A stretch of DNA of 64,000 nucleotides, from the NCBI GenBank assembly GCA_016711925.1, contig JADJSA010000012.1, positions 38,497 to 102,496 on the forward strand, read 5' to 3'. Below, in pieces: positions 53,047 through 63,652 of this stretch. Below the pieces are notes generated by a model. It saw only the letters and a list, made by a program, of their open reading frames with translations, did no database searches and had not been told where the DNA came from. Position numbers and translations under genes: made by a program. The stretch is from Candidatus Methylophosphatis haderslevensis. Its GTDB lineage: Bacteria; Pseudomonadota; Gammaproteobacteria; Burkholderiales; Rhodocyclaceae. The first letter of the stretch is position 1, and the number at the start of each line of letters is the position of its first letter.

Positions 53047-53997
53047 GTGCATATTATTCTTGTCTCTGACCGGCTCGCAACGGCGAAGACCATTTCGCTG
53101 TCCGGCCGCCATCTCGCGCTGGCGATGGGCGTGCTGCTGCTCACGGTACTCGGGCTGTCGTCGGTGTTCTGGTTGATCACCCTGCGCCACGCCGCCGACC
53201 TGCGCCTGCCCTTCATCCAGGAGATCGCGTTGTCGATGCGTGCGGAGGAAAGCCAGCGCACGCAGAGTTTCATGCATGACAACCTGAATGCGATGGCGAT
53301 CAAGATCGGCGAGATTCAGGCCAAGGTGCTGCGGCTCGATTCGCTCGGCGAGCGCGTCGGCGGCATGGTCGGCATCAAGCCGCAGGAACTCAAGGCTCCC
53401 GACAAGCCCGGCCAGGGCGGTCCGCTGGTCGAGCCGACACGCGCCTTCTCGGCCGAAGAACTGCGGCGCCAGCTCGACGTGCTGGCACAGCAGGTCGACC
53501 TGCGCAGCGATTACCTCGGGCTGGTGGAAAGTGAACTGCTCGACGAGCGGGTGCGCAGCAACCTGTTGCCGACCACCCTGCCGGTGCAGGCGGACTGGAA
53601 CACCTCGGGTTACGGCGTCCGCATCGATCCATTCAGCGGGCATCGCGCGATGCACGAGGGCGTCGATTTCCCGGGCGAAGTCGGCACGCCGATCTCCGCC
53701 GCCGCTGCCGGCATGGTGATCGTCGCCGAGGTTCACCCTGGTTACGGCAACCTGATCGAGATCGACCATGGCAAGGGGCTGACCACGCGCTACGCGCATT
53801 GCTCGCGGCTGCTGGTCCAGCCCGGCGTGTTCGTGCGGCGCGGGCAGAAGATTGCCGAACTCGGCTCCACCGGCCGCTCCACCGGGCCGCACCTGCACTT
53901 CGAGGTTCGCGCCAACGGTGCGTCGATGAACCCGAACAATTTCCTGCGTCACGCCCAGCAGACCGACCTCGCCCTGGCGCCTAGGCTCGACAAGTAG
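53047..53997 (+). CDS. M23-family metallopeptidase
   Basis: This 316-residue membrane-anchored periplasmic protein has one N-terminal helix (LALAMGVLLLTVLGLSSVFWLI), a coiled-coil stretch and a C-terminal LytM/M23 domain. Zinc-site motifs HEGVDFPGEVG (H-x3-D) and HLHFEVRANG (H-x-H) are intact, so it could be an active endopeptidase. The GTG at 53047 follows CAGGAGGAAAAC and is preferred over an upstream ATG. It is directly upstream of secA. Confidence 0.88.
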   Translation: MHIILVSDRLATAKTISLSGRHLALAMGVLLLTVLGLSSVFWLITLRHAADLRLPFIQEIALSMRAEESQRTQSFMHDNLNAMAIKIGEIQAKVLRLDSLGERVGGMVGIKPQELKAPDKPGQGGPLVEPTRAFSAEELRRQLDVLAQQVDLRSDYLGLVESELLDERVRSNLLPTTLPVQADWNTSGYGVRIDPFSGHRAMHEGVDFPGEVGTPISAAAAGMVIVAEVHPGYGNLIEIDHGKGLTTRYAHCSRLLVQPGVFVRRGQKIAELGSTGRSTGPHLHFEVRANGASMNPNNFLRHAQQTDLALAPRLDK

Positions 53998-54042
53998 CGC
54001 TGGCGCCGCGTCTGCGGCCCGAAGCAGCCGCGGACCCCGTGC

Positions 54043-54048
54043 TAAAAT
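54043..54048 (+). promoter_or_regulatory. -10 box upstream of secA
   Basis: TAAAAT lies 55 bases before the secA ATG in a GC-rich gap. The -35 match is poor. Confidence 0.4.
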
Positions 54049-54102
54049 CGCGGCTTTTGTCGCGCGCGGCCTCTGTTTGCGCATCGCCGCCCACTGCATG
54101 AC

Positions 54103-56854
<2,752 letters not shown>

Positions 56855-56876
56855 GATCCGCGCCTGACGGGCGCGG

Positions 56877-58385
56877 CTAGCGGTCGCGGTGGGAGACCTC
56901 CACCACGCGTGCCCTCTCAGCCAGCTTGGCGACCAGCAGGCCGGCCGCCGCGCGGTTGGCCGGATCGAGGTTGGCGTCCCACTCGTCCAGCAGGTAGACC
57001 GCATGGTCGGTGCGGGCGACAATTTCGCGCAACACCTGCAACTGGCGTTCGCCCGATGAATAGCCCTGCTTCTGCCTGGCATCTTCGGCTGCACGAAGTT
57101 CTTCGGCGTCTTCCGGTGATTCATCCTCTTCCGGTTCTGCGGCCGCCCCGGCGGACACCGCGGCGACAGGCGCGCCGGCCGGAGCGTTGAACCGAAAATT
57201 CAGCCGGTCCTGGGTCGGCCAATAGTAGGCCTTGCCGCGCAGCACGTTCTTCAGCGCCGCCAGCAATGTCGACTTGCCGACGCCGTTGCCGCCGCGCACC
57301 GCAACCAGCCCGGTGGGGGCGGCGAGAACGCCGCTTACCGCGTCCGCCAGCGAATCGCAGACTTGTTCGCGCTCACCATGCCTGAGCAGGATGCGGCCGA
57401 AGCCGATGCGCGCTGCGAAGCCCGGATCGGGGTCGGGCCGGATGTGCTCGCAGACACCGCGGATGCGCGCCCACACCGCCACCAGGTCGTTGAAGCCGGT
57501 GGTCAGTTGATGCATGTCCAGCGTCATCTCGATCTGCCGCGGCAAGGTGGCAGCCAGGCCGATCAGCAGTGCGGTATTGCCGGCGTCCTGGATCGCCACC
57601 CAGGCGGTGGTCGACAGCACTAGCACCAGCGCGATCACGCCGCTGATCGCACTCCACCCTTCGCGCGCCAGAATCGCCCTGATCTGTGCCCGCAACGCCA
57701 GGTCCAGTCGCTGGCGAAAGTCGCGATGCCAGAGCGCGAAGTTGTAGCGGTTGCCGGTCAGGATGTTGTCCCACGCGTTGTAGGTGCGCGCGGTCATCCG
57801 GTTGGTCATGCGCTGGTTGTGCAGGAAGGCGTTGGCCAGCGGCTTGCGCAGGAACCATTGCAGCGTCGCCAGAATCACAAACGCCACCGCGAACGCCAGC
57901 GGCAGACCGGCATCGATTTCGACGCCGAGCACCAGCGCGTTGAACACCAGATTGAAGAACAGCCGCAGGTAGAACTGCAGGTCATTCATCAGATCGAAAC
58001 AGATGTGGAATGTCTCGCTGGTCAGGAAGGGCTCGGCCTTCTCGCGCGCACCGGCATCCCCGAGCAGGGCGGTCTGAAAGCGATTCTGCCGCGCGAAGTG
58101 GAGCATGTAGCGGCCGTAGGCGCCGAAGCCGACGCGCTCCGAGAAAATCCAGCTTGCCGCTCCGGCCAGGTACGAGAAGGTCTGGGCGATGATGATCCAG
58201 ACGAAGTCGCCTGCCGTGACATGCTCTTCGGCGATGTCGCGGCCGATCTGGATAACCAGCCAGGTCGTCGCGGCCCCGAGCAGTTCCTGGAGAACCACCA
58301 TCGCCAGCATGGCGAAAATCGCCGGTCCGACCAGGAAACCGAGAAAGTCACGGGGTCGAAACGGGCGTCGGAGTTCGGCGGTCAT
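56877..58385 (-). CDS. ABC exporter (fused membrane and ATPase domains)
   Basis: This 502-residue protein has about six membrane helices (residues 1-310) and a C-terminal ATPase domain. The ATPase shows Walker A GGNGVGKST, Q-loop Gln in YWPTQDRL, a signature of the form YSSGERQ, Walker B AVYLLDEWDANLDP and an H-loop His in VSHRDR, where the protein ends. An acidic insert (GAAAEPEEDESPEDAEELRA) lies between Q-loop and signature. It resembles SbmA/YddA-type and exporter half-transporters; substrate unknown. Upstream is a leader peptide and terminator. No clear ribosome site precedes its ATG. It converges with secA. Confidence 0.8.
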   Translation of the reverse strand: MTAELRRPFRPRDFLGFLVGPAIFAMLAMVVLQELLGAATTWLVIQIGRDIAEEHVTAGDFVWIIIAQTFSYLAGAASWIFSERVGFGAYGRYMLHFARQNRFQTALLGDAGAREKAEPFLTSETFHICFDLMNDLQFYLRLFFNLVFNALVLGVEIDAGLPLAFAVAFVILATLQWFLRKPLANAFLHNQRMTNRMTARTYNAWDNILTGNRYNFALWHRDFRQRLDLALRAQIRAILAREGWSAISGVIALVLVLSTTAWVAIQDAGNTALLIGLAATLPRQIEMTLDMHQLTTGFNDLVAVWARIRGVCEHIRPDPDPGFAARIGFGRILLRHGEREQVCDSLADAVSGVLAAPTGLVAVRGGNGVGKSTLLAALKNVLRGKAYYWPTQDRLNFRFNAPAGAPVAAVSAGAAAEPEEDESPEDAEELRAAEDARQKQGYSSGERQLQVLREIVARTDHAVYLLDEWDANLDPANRAAAGLLVAKLAERARVVEVSHRDR

Positions 58386-58426
58386 GATCAAAACGGACGG
58401 CTGGATGCGGTCGGATTGTGCCAAAA

Positions 58427-58460
58427 AGCAAAAAAGCAGACTGACGCCTGCTTTTTTGCT
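58427..58460 (-). terminator. Intrinsic terminator (attenuator-like) upstream of the ABC exporter
   Basis: AGCAAAAAAGCAG and CTGCTTTTTTGCT are perfect 13-base arms with an 8-base loop. Read on the minus strand, the stem ends in a T-run and is followed by TTTTT. It lies between the 12-codon leader peptide and the ABC exporter, whose ATG is 41 bases downstream. Confidence 0.8.
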
Positions 58461-58468
58461 TCGACTCG

Positions 58469-58485
58469 GACAGGCACAGCCTGTC
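58469..58485 (-). promoter_or_regulatory. Leader hairpin before the attenuator
   Basis: GACAGGC and GCCTGTC form a perfect 7-bp stem with a 3-base loop between the leader-peptide stop and the terminator. Its 3' arm (GCCTG) can also pair with CAGGC at the base of the terminator's first arm, so an alternative antiterminator structure is possible. Confidence 0.55.
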
Positions 58486-58492
58486 GCGGGCA

Positions 58493-58531
58493 TTAATGCT
58501 TCTTGCCCTTACCCTTTTTGCGCTTGGCCAT
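58493..58531 (-). CDS. Lys-rich leader peptide MAKRKKGKGKKH
   Basis: This 12-residue ORF has seven Lys and one Arg. GGAG is placed correctly upstream of its ATG; an in-frame ATG four codons earlier would give 16 residues. It is followed by a hairpin and an intrinsic terminator, then the ABC exporter. This is the layout of a ribosome-sensing attenuator. Too short for homology calls, so reality rests on ribosome site and context. Confidence 0.5.
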   Translation of the reverse strand: MAKRKKGKGKKH

Positions 58532-58608
58532 GATGCACTCCATTGATTTAATTGGCAGAGAATCAGCGATATTTGTTCGCTGCGACGAGTTAAACGACCT
58601 GACCCCCG

Positions 58609-58647
58609 GTTCCGATGACAAGAATTGTAAATGGATCGGAACTTTTT
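58609..58647 (+). other. Inverted repeat with T-tract between leader and argJ
   Basis: GTTCCGAT and ATCGGAAC are perfect 8-base arms 18 bases apart, followed by TTTTT. On the plus strand it looks like a weak intrinsic terminator in the argJ leader. Read on the minus strand it may overlap the promoter of the leader peptide. Confidence 0.4.
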
Positions 58648-58786
58648 CGACGCCCCCATGACTCCCCGTTCCCGCCACTCGGTGGTTCGGCGCAACGCTT
58701 GCGTTCGCTGGCCGCGCAGAACGGGGAATCGCCTTGCGCTATCATCCGCTGCGGCGTGTTCCTGCGCCAAGCGAACCGGAGACCTC

Positions 58787-60022
58787 ATGCCCGTCAACTA
58801 CCAGACGCCTGTTGCATCGCAACTCAAGCCGGTCCGTGGTGTGCGGCTCGGCATTGCCCAAGCCGCCATCCGCAAGCTGGATCGCAAGGATCTGCTGCTG
58901 ATCGAACTGGCGGCCGGCGCGCGAGTGGCCGGCGTGTTCACCCGCAACCGCTTCTGTGCGGCGCCGGTACAAGTCTGCCAGCGCCACCTCGGTAACACCG
59001 ATCGCCCGGGCGAGATACGCGCGCTGCTGATCAACACCGGCGTTGCCAACGCTGGCACCGGCGAACCCGGCTGGCTGGCCGCGCGCGCTACCTGTGCCGC
59101 GGTGGCGCAGCACCTTTCGCTGCGGCCCGAGCAGGTGCTGCCGTTTTCCACCGGCGTGATTCTCGAACCGTTGCCGGTCGAGCGCATCGAGGCCGGCCTG
59201 CCGGCCTGTATCGCCGACCTCGGTGCCGACCACTGGTTCGAAGCGGCGCACGCCATCATGACCACCGACACCGTGGCCAAGGCGGCCTCGCGGCAGATCG
59301 ACATCGGCGGGCGCACGATCACCATCACCGGCATCGCCAAAGGCGCGGGAATGATCCGGCCGAACATGGCCACCATGCTGGGTTTCGTCGCCACCGATGC
59401 CGCCGTTTCGCAAGCCGCGCTGGCTCGCATGGTGCGAGAGGCGGCCGACGAATCGTTCAACTGCGTCACGGTCGATGGCGATACCTCGACCAACGATTCG
59501 TTCATCCTGATTGCCACCGGCGGCGCCGGCGGCGCGGAGATCGGCGAGTCGAGCGCCGATTATGCGCTGCTGGCCGAGGCGCTGACCGACGTTGCCCGCG
59601 AACTGGCGCAGGCCATCGTGCGCGACGGCGAAGGCGCCACCAAGTACATCCGCATTGTGGTCGAAGGCGGCGACAACCGTGCGGAATGCAAGGCGGTCGG
59701 CTATGCGATTGCCCATTCGCCGCTGGTCAAGACGGCCTTCTTTGCCAGCGACCCCAATCTGGGACGCATACTCGCGGCAATCGGCAACGCCGGCATCGCC
59801 GATCTCGACGTGAGCCGCATCCGCATGTGGCTCGACGACGTGCTGGTGTCGTGCGACGGCGGCCGTAATCCGGATTACCGCGAGGAAGACGGCGCGCGCG
59901 TCATGCGGCAGGCCGAGATCACCATCCGCGTCGACCTCGGCCGCGGCGGCGCGGGGGCCACCGTGTGGACCTGCGATTTTTCCTACGACTACGTGAAGAT
60001 CAACGCCGACTACCGCAGCTGA
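58787..60022 (+). CDS. argJ: Bifunctional ornithine acetyltransferase / N-acetylglutamate synthase
   Basis: ArgJ recycles the acetyl group from acetylornithine to glutamate in arginine synthesis. The 411-residue protein is made as a precursor that cuts itself at the Thr of MIRPNMATML. VAGVFTRNRFCAAPVQ, LLINTGVANAGTG, FSTGVILEPLP and FNCVTVDGDTSTNDSF are conserved. The ATG at 58787 (MPVNYQTPVASQLKPVRG) is the family start. secA-argJ proximity is typical of Betaproteobacteria. Confidence 0.96.
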   Translation: MPVNYQTPVASQLKPVRGVRLGIAQAAIRKLDRKDLLLIELAAGARVAGVFTRNRFCAAPVQVCQRHLGNTDRPGEIRALLINTGVANAGTGEPGWLAARATCAAVAQHLSLRPEQVLPFSTGVILEPLPVERIEAGLPACIADLGADHWFEAAHAIMTTDTVAKAASRQIDIGGRTITITGIAKGAGMIRPNMATMLGFVATDAAVSQAALARMVREAADESFNCVTVDGDTSTNDSFILIATGGAGGAEIGESSADYALLAEALTDVARELAQAIVRDGEGATKYIRIVVEGGDNRAECKAVGYAIAHSPLVKTAFFASDPNLGRILAAIGNAGIADLDVSRIRMWLDDVLVSCDGGRNPDYREEDGARVMRQAEITIRVDLGRGGAGATVWTCDFSYDYVKINADYRS

Positions 60023-60174
60023 CATTCAGCGGGCACGGCTCATAACGTTTCGTTGCCGGTTCCCGAAAAGCGTTCCTTTCCAAGCGTTGCAGGGGGAGGG
60101 CCCCCCGGGGGGCGCGGGTTGGGGCGCCACTGGCTCGGCGGGGTTCAGGAGGGGAACGTCTTTGGTTACGGTGA

Positions 60175-60370
60175 CGATCAATTCGAGCGAATGGAGCGCT
60201 GTTACCGGGCAAAACCGGTGATCAGGGCGGACAGCGGCCGACAATCCCATGGCCGTCGAAGCGGTGCCATGGCAGGCGCGTACCGGCTGTCCGTGGCGCG
60301 ATCTGCCCAGGGAACTCGGCGCATCGATCGGGTGGGCGCTCGCAGCGGTACCGGCGGTCGCGCCATTTCG
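60175..60370 (+). pseudogene. IS5-family transposase N-terminal remnant
   Basis: In one frame the DNA reads NPMAVEAVPWQARTGCPWRD then LPRELG, the hallmark N-terminal segment of IS5-group transposases. Stops and frame changes occur on both sides and the catalytic domain is missing. It is a remnant with no coding capacity. Confidence 0.6.
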
Positions 60371-60503
60371 GGTAACATACCCTCCGCGGCGCATCCGGTG
60401 AGGCGAAAGCGCTTGCGGTTGCCTCAGCGCAGCCGATGCCATAGATATGATCTGACGGCCCGAAGAGATGTCTCGCGCTAGTGCGGGACCGTTCAGGGCA
60501 GGG

Positions 60504-60524
60504 GGGTGACGAGATTCGTCACCC
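60504..60524. promoter_or_regulatory. Palindrome upstream of the pilA sigma-54 promoter
   Basis: GGGTGACGA and TCGTCACCC form a perfect inverted repeat with a 3-base centre. It ends about 86 bases before the -24 element, where enhancer-binding activators such as PilR usually bind. Assignment to a protein is inferred. Confidence 0.5.
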
Positions 60525-60610
60525 AAGCCCCAGAAACGGCTGTGAAGTGCATCACGCCGGTTTTGGCAAGCCACTGAAATACTGAAGGAAAACGCCATTT
60601 CTTTGGAGGC

Positions 60611-60625
60611 TGGCACGGCCTCTGC
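60611..60625 (+). promoter_or_regulatory. Sigma-54 promoter of pilA
   Basis: TGGCACGGCCTCTGC matches the RpoN consensus TGGCACG-N4-TTGC with one mismatch and the correct GG-to-GC spacing. It lies 55 bases before the pilA ATG. PilS-PilR and RpoN control of pilin genes is well established. Confidence 0.8.
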
Positions 60626-60679
60626 GTTAGGGATACCCGAGCGCCAGAGCGCCTCAAACAACCCAAAAAGGAGAAGCAC

Positions 60680-61226
60680 ATGAAACAGATTCAAAAGGGC
60701 TTTACGCTGATCGAACTGATGATCGTGGTCGCGATCATCGGCATCCTGGCTGCGGTTGCGCTGCCGGCGTATCAGGACTACACGGTGCGTGCGAAGATTA
60801 CGGAAGGCCTGAATTTGGCTGCCGCAATCAAGCAAGACTTGACCACAATGTACTCGGCTGACGGCATGAACGGCGTTACGGCGTACGTGGCGCAAGTCAC
60901 CGCAAATCCGCCTGCGTCGAAGTATGTCAGCAATATTGCCGTCGCGAATCACTCAGGCGTGATCACGATCACGTTTGACCAAAACAACGTCGGTACTATT
61001 ACCGCCGGCGCGAACCAGATTACGCTGACGCCGTCGGTAATGGTCGGCAACCCGCCGGTTCCGACTACTCTGGCTGCTGCGGATGCTGCGGGCCAAACCG
61101 GTGCCATCGATTGGGGTTGCGCATCGGCTTCCGACTGCTACGGCTGCTGCTCGAGTACCTGCGATGCCGACAACGGCACCGGCCGCTGCGCTGCTGGCCC
61201 GTTTTGCCCCGGCCGAGTGCAAGTGA
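60680..61226 (+). CDS. pilA: Type IV pilin (apparent frameshift near the 3' end)
   Basis: This is a major-pilin-type protein with a short leader and prepilin peptidase site: G then FTLIELMIVVAIIGILAAVALP. The globular part follows up to AIDWGCASAS. From base 61131 the annotated frame turns into a Cys-rich tail of unusual composition. The neighbouring frame gives TATAAARVPAMPTTAPAAAL then LARFAPAECK, the normal pilin ending with the second disulfide Cys. Two bases are probably missing there, so the gene likely ends at 61226 (about 182 residues). AAAAAGGAG precedes the ATG. Confidence 0.9.
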
Positions 61227-61368
61227 TTTCGTCGTAGAGCGAACTCAAGGATCGGCCTTGAACTAAAGCAGTTTGCGTCAATCGTTCTACGCGGTTGGAA
61301 TCGACTGCAGAGGTTGAGGAAGACAAGCCGCCCTCGCGCTGTCTTTTATCGTTCGAGGAAGCGGTAAC

Positions 61369-62128
61369 ATGAATTTCAGAGCCAGAGCGTTCTCGTTGCA
61401 CTTCCTGGCAAGTGCAGTTGCATTGACCGTCGTGCTCGGCATTCTCTATGCCAGGTGAGTTTATATGGCCAGGCTGGTATTTGGTCGGCGCGCTGCCGGT
61501 TGCGGTAATCATGGTGATGGTAGATGTGGGCCTCGGCCCGCTCGCGACCTTGGTGATCGCCAACCCGAACAAGCCTAGGGTGGAGTTTCGTCGCGACCTG
61601 GCGGTGATTCTGGCTGATCCAGTTGCTGGCGCTCGGCTACGGCACGCTGACCTGTGGAAGGGCCGGCCGCTGTACTATACGTTCTCGGTGGATCGACTCG
61701 AACTGGTAGCGGCTTCAGACATCGACGAGCAAGACATGGAAGCCGCGCGCAAGGACAACCCGGCTTTCGTGCCCGGCCCGTTCGCCGCGCCGCTTTGGGT
61801 TTGGGCACCCCTTCCGGAGAACGAGGACGAACGCAAACGGATCGTCGAATCAGCAGTTTTCGCGACCGGCAAGGATGTCGTGCAGATGCCGCGCTACTTC
61901 AAACCGTACGAGCAGGCGCACTCGGCGATTCGCTCGCAGTTGAAGCCGATCGACGAGGTCCGCGGGCTGACAATGGCAGAGAAGAAATTGCTTACGCCCC
62001 AGGTCGCCGAGATCGGGCCGGCGGACAAGGTCGGCGCGATTCTGTTCGACGGTCCGAGCAAGAGCGCCGTAGCGGTGCTCGACCGCGATACGCTCGATAT
62101 CAAGGCGGTCCTCAAGCGTGAGCCGTGA
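61369..62128 (+). CDS. TfpX/TfpZ-type pilin accessory protein (several apparent frameshifts)
   Basis: This inner-membrane protein, encoded right after the pilin, helps pilin assembly in several proteobacteria. It begins MNFRARAFSLHFLASAVALT, continues with PGEFIWPGWYLVGALPVAVIMVMVDVGLGPLATL and LWKGRPLYYTFSVDRLELV. The frame breaks near 61449-61456. Then an extra base at about 61615 and a missing one near 61651 cancel each other: the out-of-frame stretch reads DPVAGARLRHADL where IQLLALGYGTLTL is expected. The corrected protein is about 250 residues. Confidence 0.8.
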
Positions 62129-62153
62129 GGAGGTCTCTCCGCTTGATCTGGCG

Positions 62154-62520
62154 CCATGGGTCAAGTCTTGCCTCTGGTATCGGCAGTCGCGTGGCAATTG
62201 AAGGGGCCAGCATCAATGGTTGATTGCGAAGCATGCCACCCTGCCTCGCCGCCCGTGCATCGGAGAATGGGGGGCTACAGCACAACAGCCGACTCACCCA
62301 GCTCCAGCAGAAGGGCGACCGCTCTCCTGTCGAACGACACGAAGGTTTCGCCGCCAAGCCAGTTGCCCTCGTGGGCGATGACGCCGTCGGCGAAGTCGCC
62401 GCCGGCTTCCAGCATGGCCAGCCCGGCCTCGGCGGCCGGCCGGTTGACAACCAGGTTGGCAGTGTCCAGCAAAGCGCGGATGGCGGTGGCGATATCGGCC
62501 GGATCGAGGCCCGTAGGGAC
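62154..62520. repeat. VapC-remnant repeat, copy 1
   Basis: This segment and 63635-64000 are related copies sharing CCATGGGTCAAGTCTT, a GGGGCCAGCATC block, CCAGCAGAAGGGCGACCGCT and a long GCCGTCGGCGAAGTCGCC region. Each holds a 5'-truncated minus-strand VapC and about 120 bases beyond its stop. Confidence 0.7.
62275..62520 (-). pseudogene. Truncated VapC-like PIN-domain toxin remnant, copy 1
   Basis: About 81 codons of the C-terminal part of a PIN-domain protein remain open: LLDTANLVVNRPAAEAGLAM, then GGDFADGVIAHEGNWLGGETFVSFDRRAVALL and the stop. The acidic residues of the C-terminal active site (DFADG, FDRR) remain, but the N-terminal DxN strand is lost at a junction near 62520. It cannot make a whole toxin. 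Confidence 0.7.
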
Positions 62521-62674
62521 TTAGCAGGAAAAAGGTTCCAGGCTCGAATTGAATTCTGGAGCGGCGCGCTCGACACTGCCGCCAGCGCCCGATCGACAGG
62601 CATCCGGCTCTTCTCGGAGGCTTGCTGCGGAATTTGATTGCGCTACCTTGCGGCCTGCAGGGCATGCCAGGCAC

Positions 62675-63085
62675 TCAGGCCGGTTCCGGCTGGACCCAGT
62701 TCTCGAAACGCAAGCCTCGTACCCTGCCAAACTCCCGGACATTGTCGGTGACCAAGGTGGCGCCGAGCGAGAGCGCCTGCGCGGCGATCCACAAGTCGTT
62801 GGCGCCGATAGGCGTTCCCTTGCGCTCCAGATCGCTGCGAATGCTGGCGTAGGCGTGACTGACTGCGGCGTCGATCACGGCGATTTCGATCCGGTCGACC
62901 ACCCGGGAGAGACGCTCGCGATTGTGTTCAGGGCGGCTGCTCTTTTCGATACCCGTTTCGAGTTCGCCCAAGACCACCGGTGAAAGTATCAGTGCCGAGG
63001 CGGTGGTTGATTCAAGACGACTGCGCACGGCGGGGTGAGCCTTCAGCGCCGCGATGAAGATATTGGTATCCAGCAGGTAGCGCAC
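62675..63085 (-). CDS. vapC: VapC-type PIN-domain toxin
   Basis: This 136-residue PIN ribonuclease keeps all acidic active-site residues: Asp in YLLDTNIFIAAL, Glu in VLGELETGI, Asp in GANDLWIAAQAL and Asp in LVTDNVREF. VapC toxins cleave tRNA or rRNA when the antitoxin is lost. The GTG at 63085 lies five bases after the antitoxin stop; a longer upstream frame is rejected because it is the antitoxin sequence in another frame. Confidence 0.85.
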   Translation of the reverse strand: MRYLLDTNIFIAALKAHPAVRSRLESTTASALILSPVVLGELETGIEKSSRPEHNRERLSRVVDRIEIAVIDAAVSHAYASIRSDLERKGTPIGANDLWIAAQALSLGATLVTDNVREFGRVRGLRFENWVQPEPA

Positions 63086-63090
63086 GGGCC

Positions 63091-63320
63091 TTAATCCCAG
63101 GTGCCTACCGGTGCGGGATGCTCGTCGGGTTGCTCGGTCAGGTCGATATCGCCCTCCTTCCAGAACTCCCGGAAGACATCGGCTGCATTGCGGCAAGCAT
63201 TCGGCACCAGCCGGGCAATGATCTGGCCGCGGCGCGCGATGGCGATTTCCTCGCCGGCTTCAGCGGCGGCCAGGAGGGCCGAAAACGAGCCTTGGCTTCG
63301 ACAACAGGAACGATGCGCAT
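63091..63320 (-). CDS. Phd/YefM-type antitoxin (apparent frameshift)
   Basis: The antitoxin for the adjacent VapC. With one T restored near 63282-63285 it reads MRIVPVVEAKARF, then SALLAAAEAGEEIAIARRG and QIIARLVPNACRN, a Phd-family DNA-binding N-terminus, followed by an acidic toxin-binding tail to PVGTWD (76 residues). As given the frame is broken after codon 13. The pair would autoregulate from the region above 63320. Confidence 0.78.
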
Positions 63321-63490
63321 GAATTCCGCCCCAAATGACCAGCAGGGTCAGATTCTAGCATTCGGATGGGTGCGCGGCAGCCCGTATTGAATTCGGAAGG
63401 TGTGTCCGGCCACACGCGTCACGGCACAGACCGCAGGTTGGCAGCGCAGTCTTTGGGTTGCATGGTGTTCCCACATTGAAGGAGAACATC

Positions 63491-63652
63491 ATGCAGGCCG
63501 TCAAAATTCGCCAGCTCAAGTACAACCCCTCGACCGTACTCCGGGCGGCAAGGGACGACGATCTCGTTGTCGTCATGAACCGCAATCAACCCGAGGCGTT
63601 GCTGGTCGACCTCGAAGCGGCTGGCTGGAACAGTCCATGGGTCAAGTCTTGA
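63491..63652 (+). pseudogene. Truncated Phd-like antitoxin fused to repeat sequence
   Basis: The first 46 codons (MQAVKIRQLKYNPSTVLRAA, then RDDDLVVVMNRNQPEALLVDLEAAG) are a normal antitoxin N-terminus with a good AAGGAGA ribosome site. The next eight codons belong to repeat copy 2, which starts at 63635. The C-terminal part and its toxin partner are missing, so the gene was cut by the repeat junction. Confidence 0.65.

Larger units (their letters stand above)
60023..60679. other. Long intergenic region between argJ and pilA
   Basis: These 657 bases hold a decayed IS5-like transposase fragment (about 60175-60370), a perfect 9-bp-stem palindrome and the sigma-54 promoter of pilA. A plus-strand frame at 60053-60481 has no protein character and is not called. 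Confidence 0.6.

Noticed and set aside
60090..60115. Run of GGGCCCCCC then GGGGGGC
   Set aside because: Simple GC palindrome in an indel-prone stretch; may be partly a sequencing artefact and no function can be argued.
60053..60481. Plus-strand ORF of 142 codons between argJ and pilA
   Set aside because: No protein character; part of the region is a decayed IS5-type transposase in a different frame.
61125..61237. Seven-cysteine C-terminal pilin domain as a novel metal-binding tip
   Set aside because: A shift of frame restores a normal pilin ending, and indels are common throughout the window.
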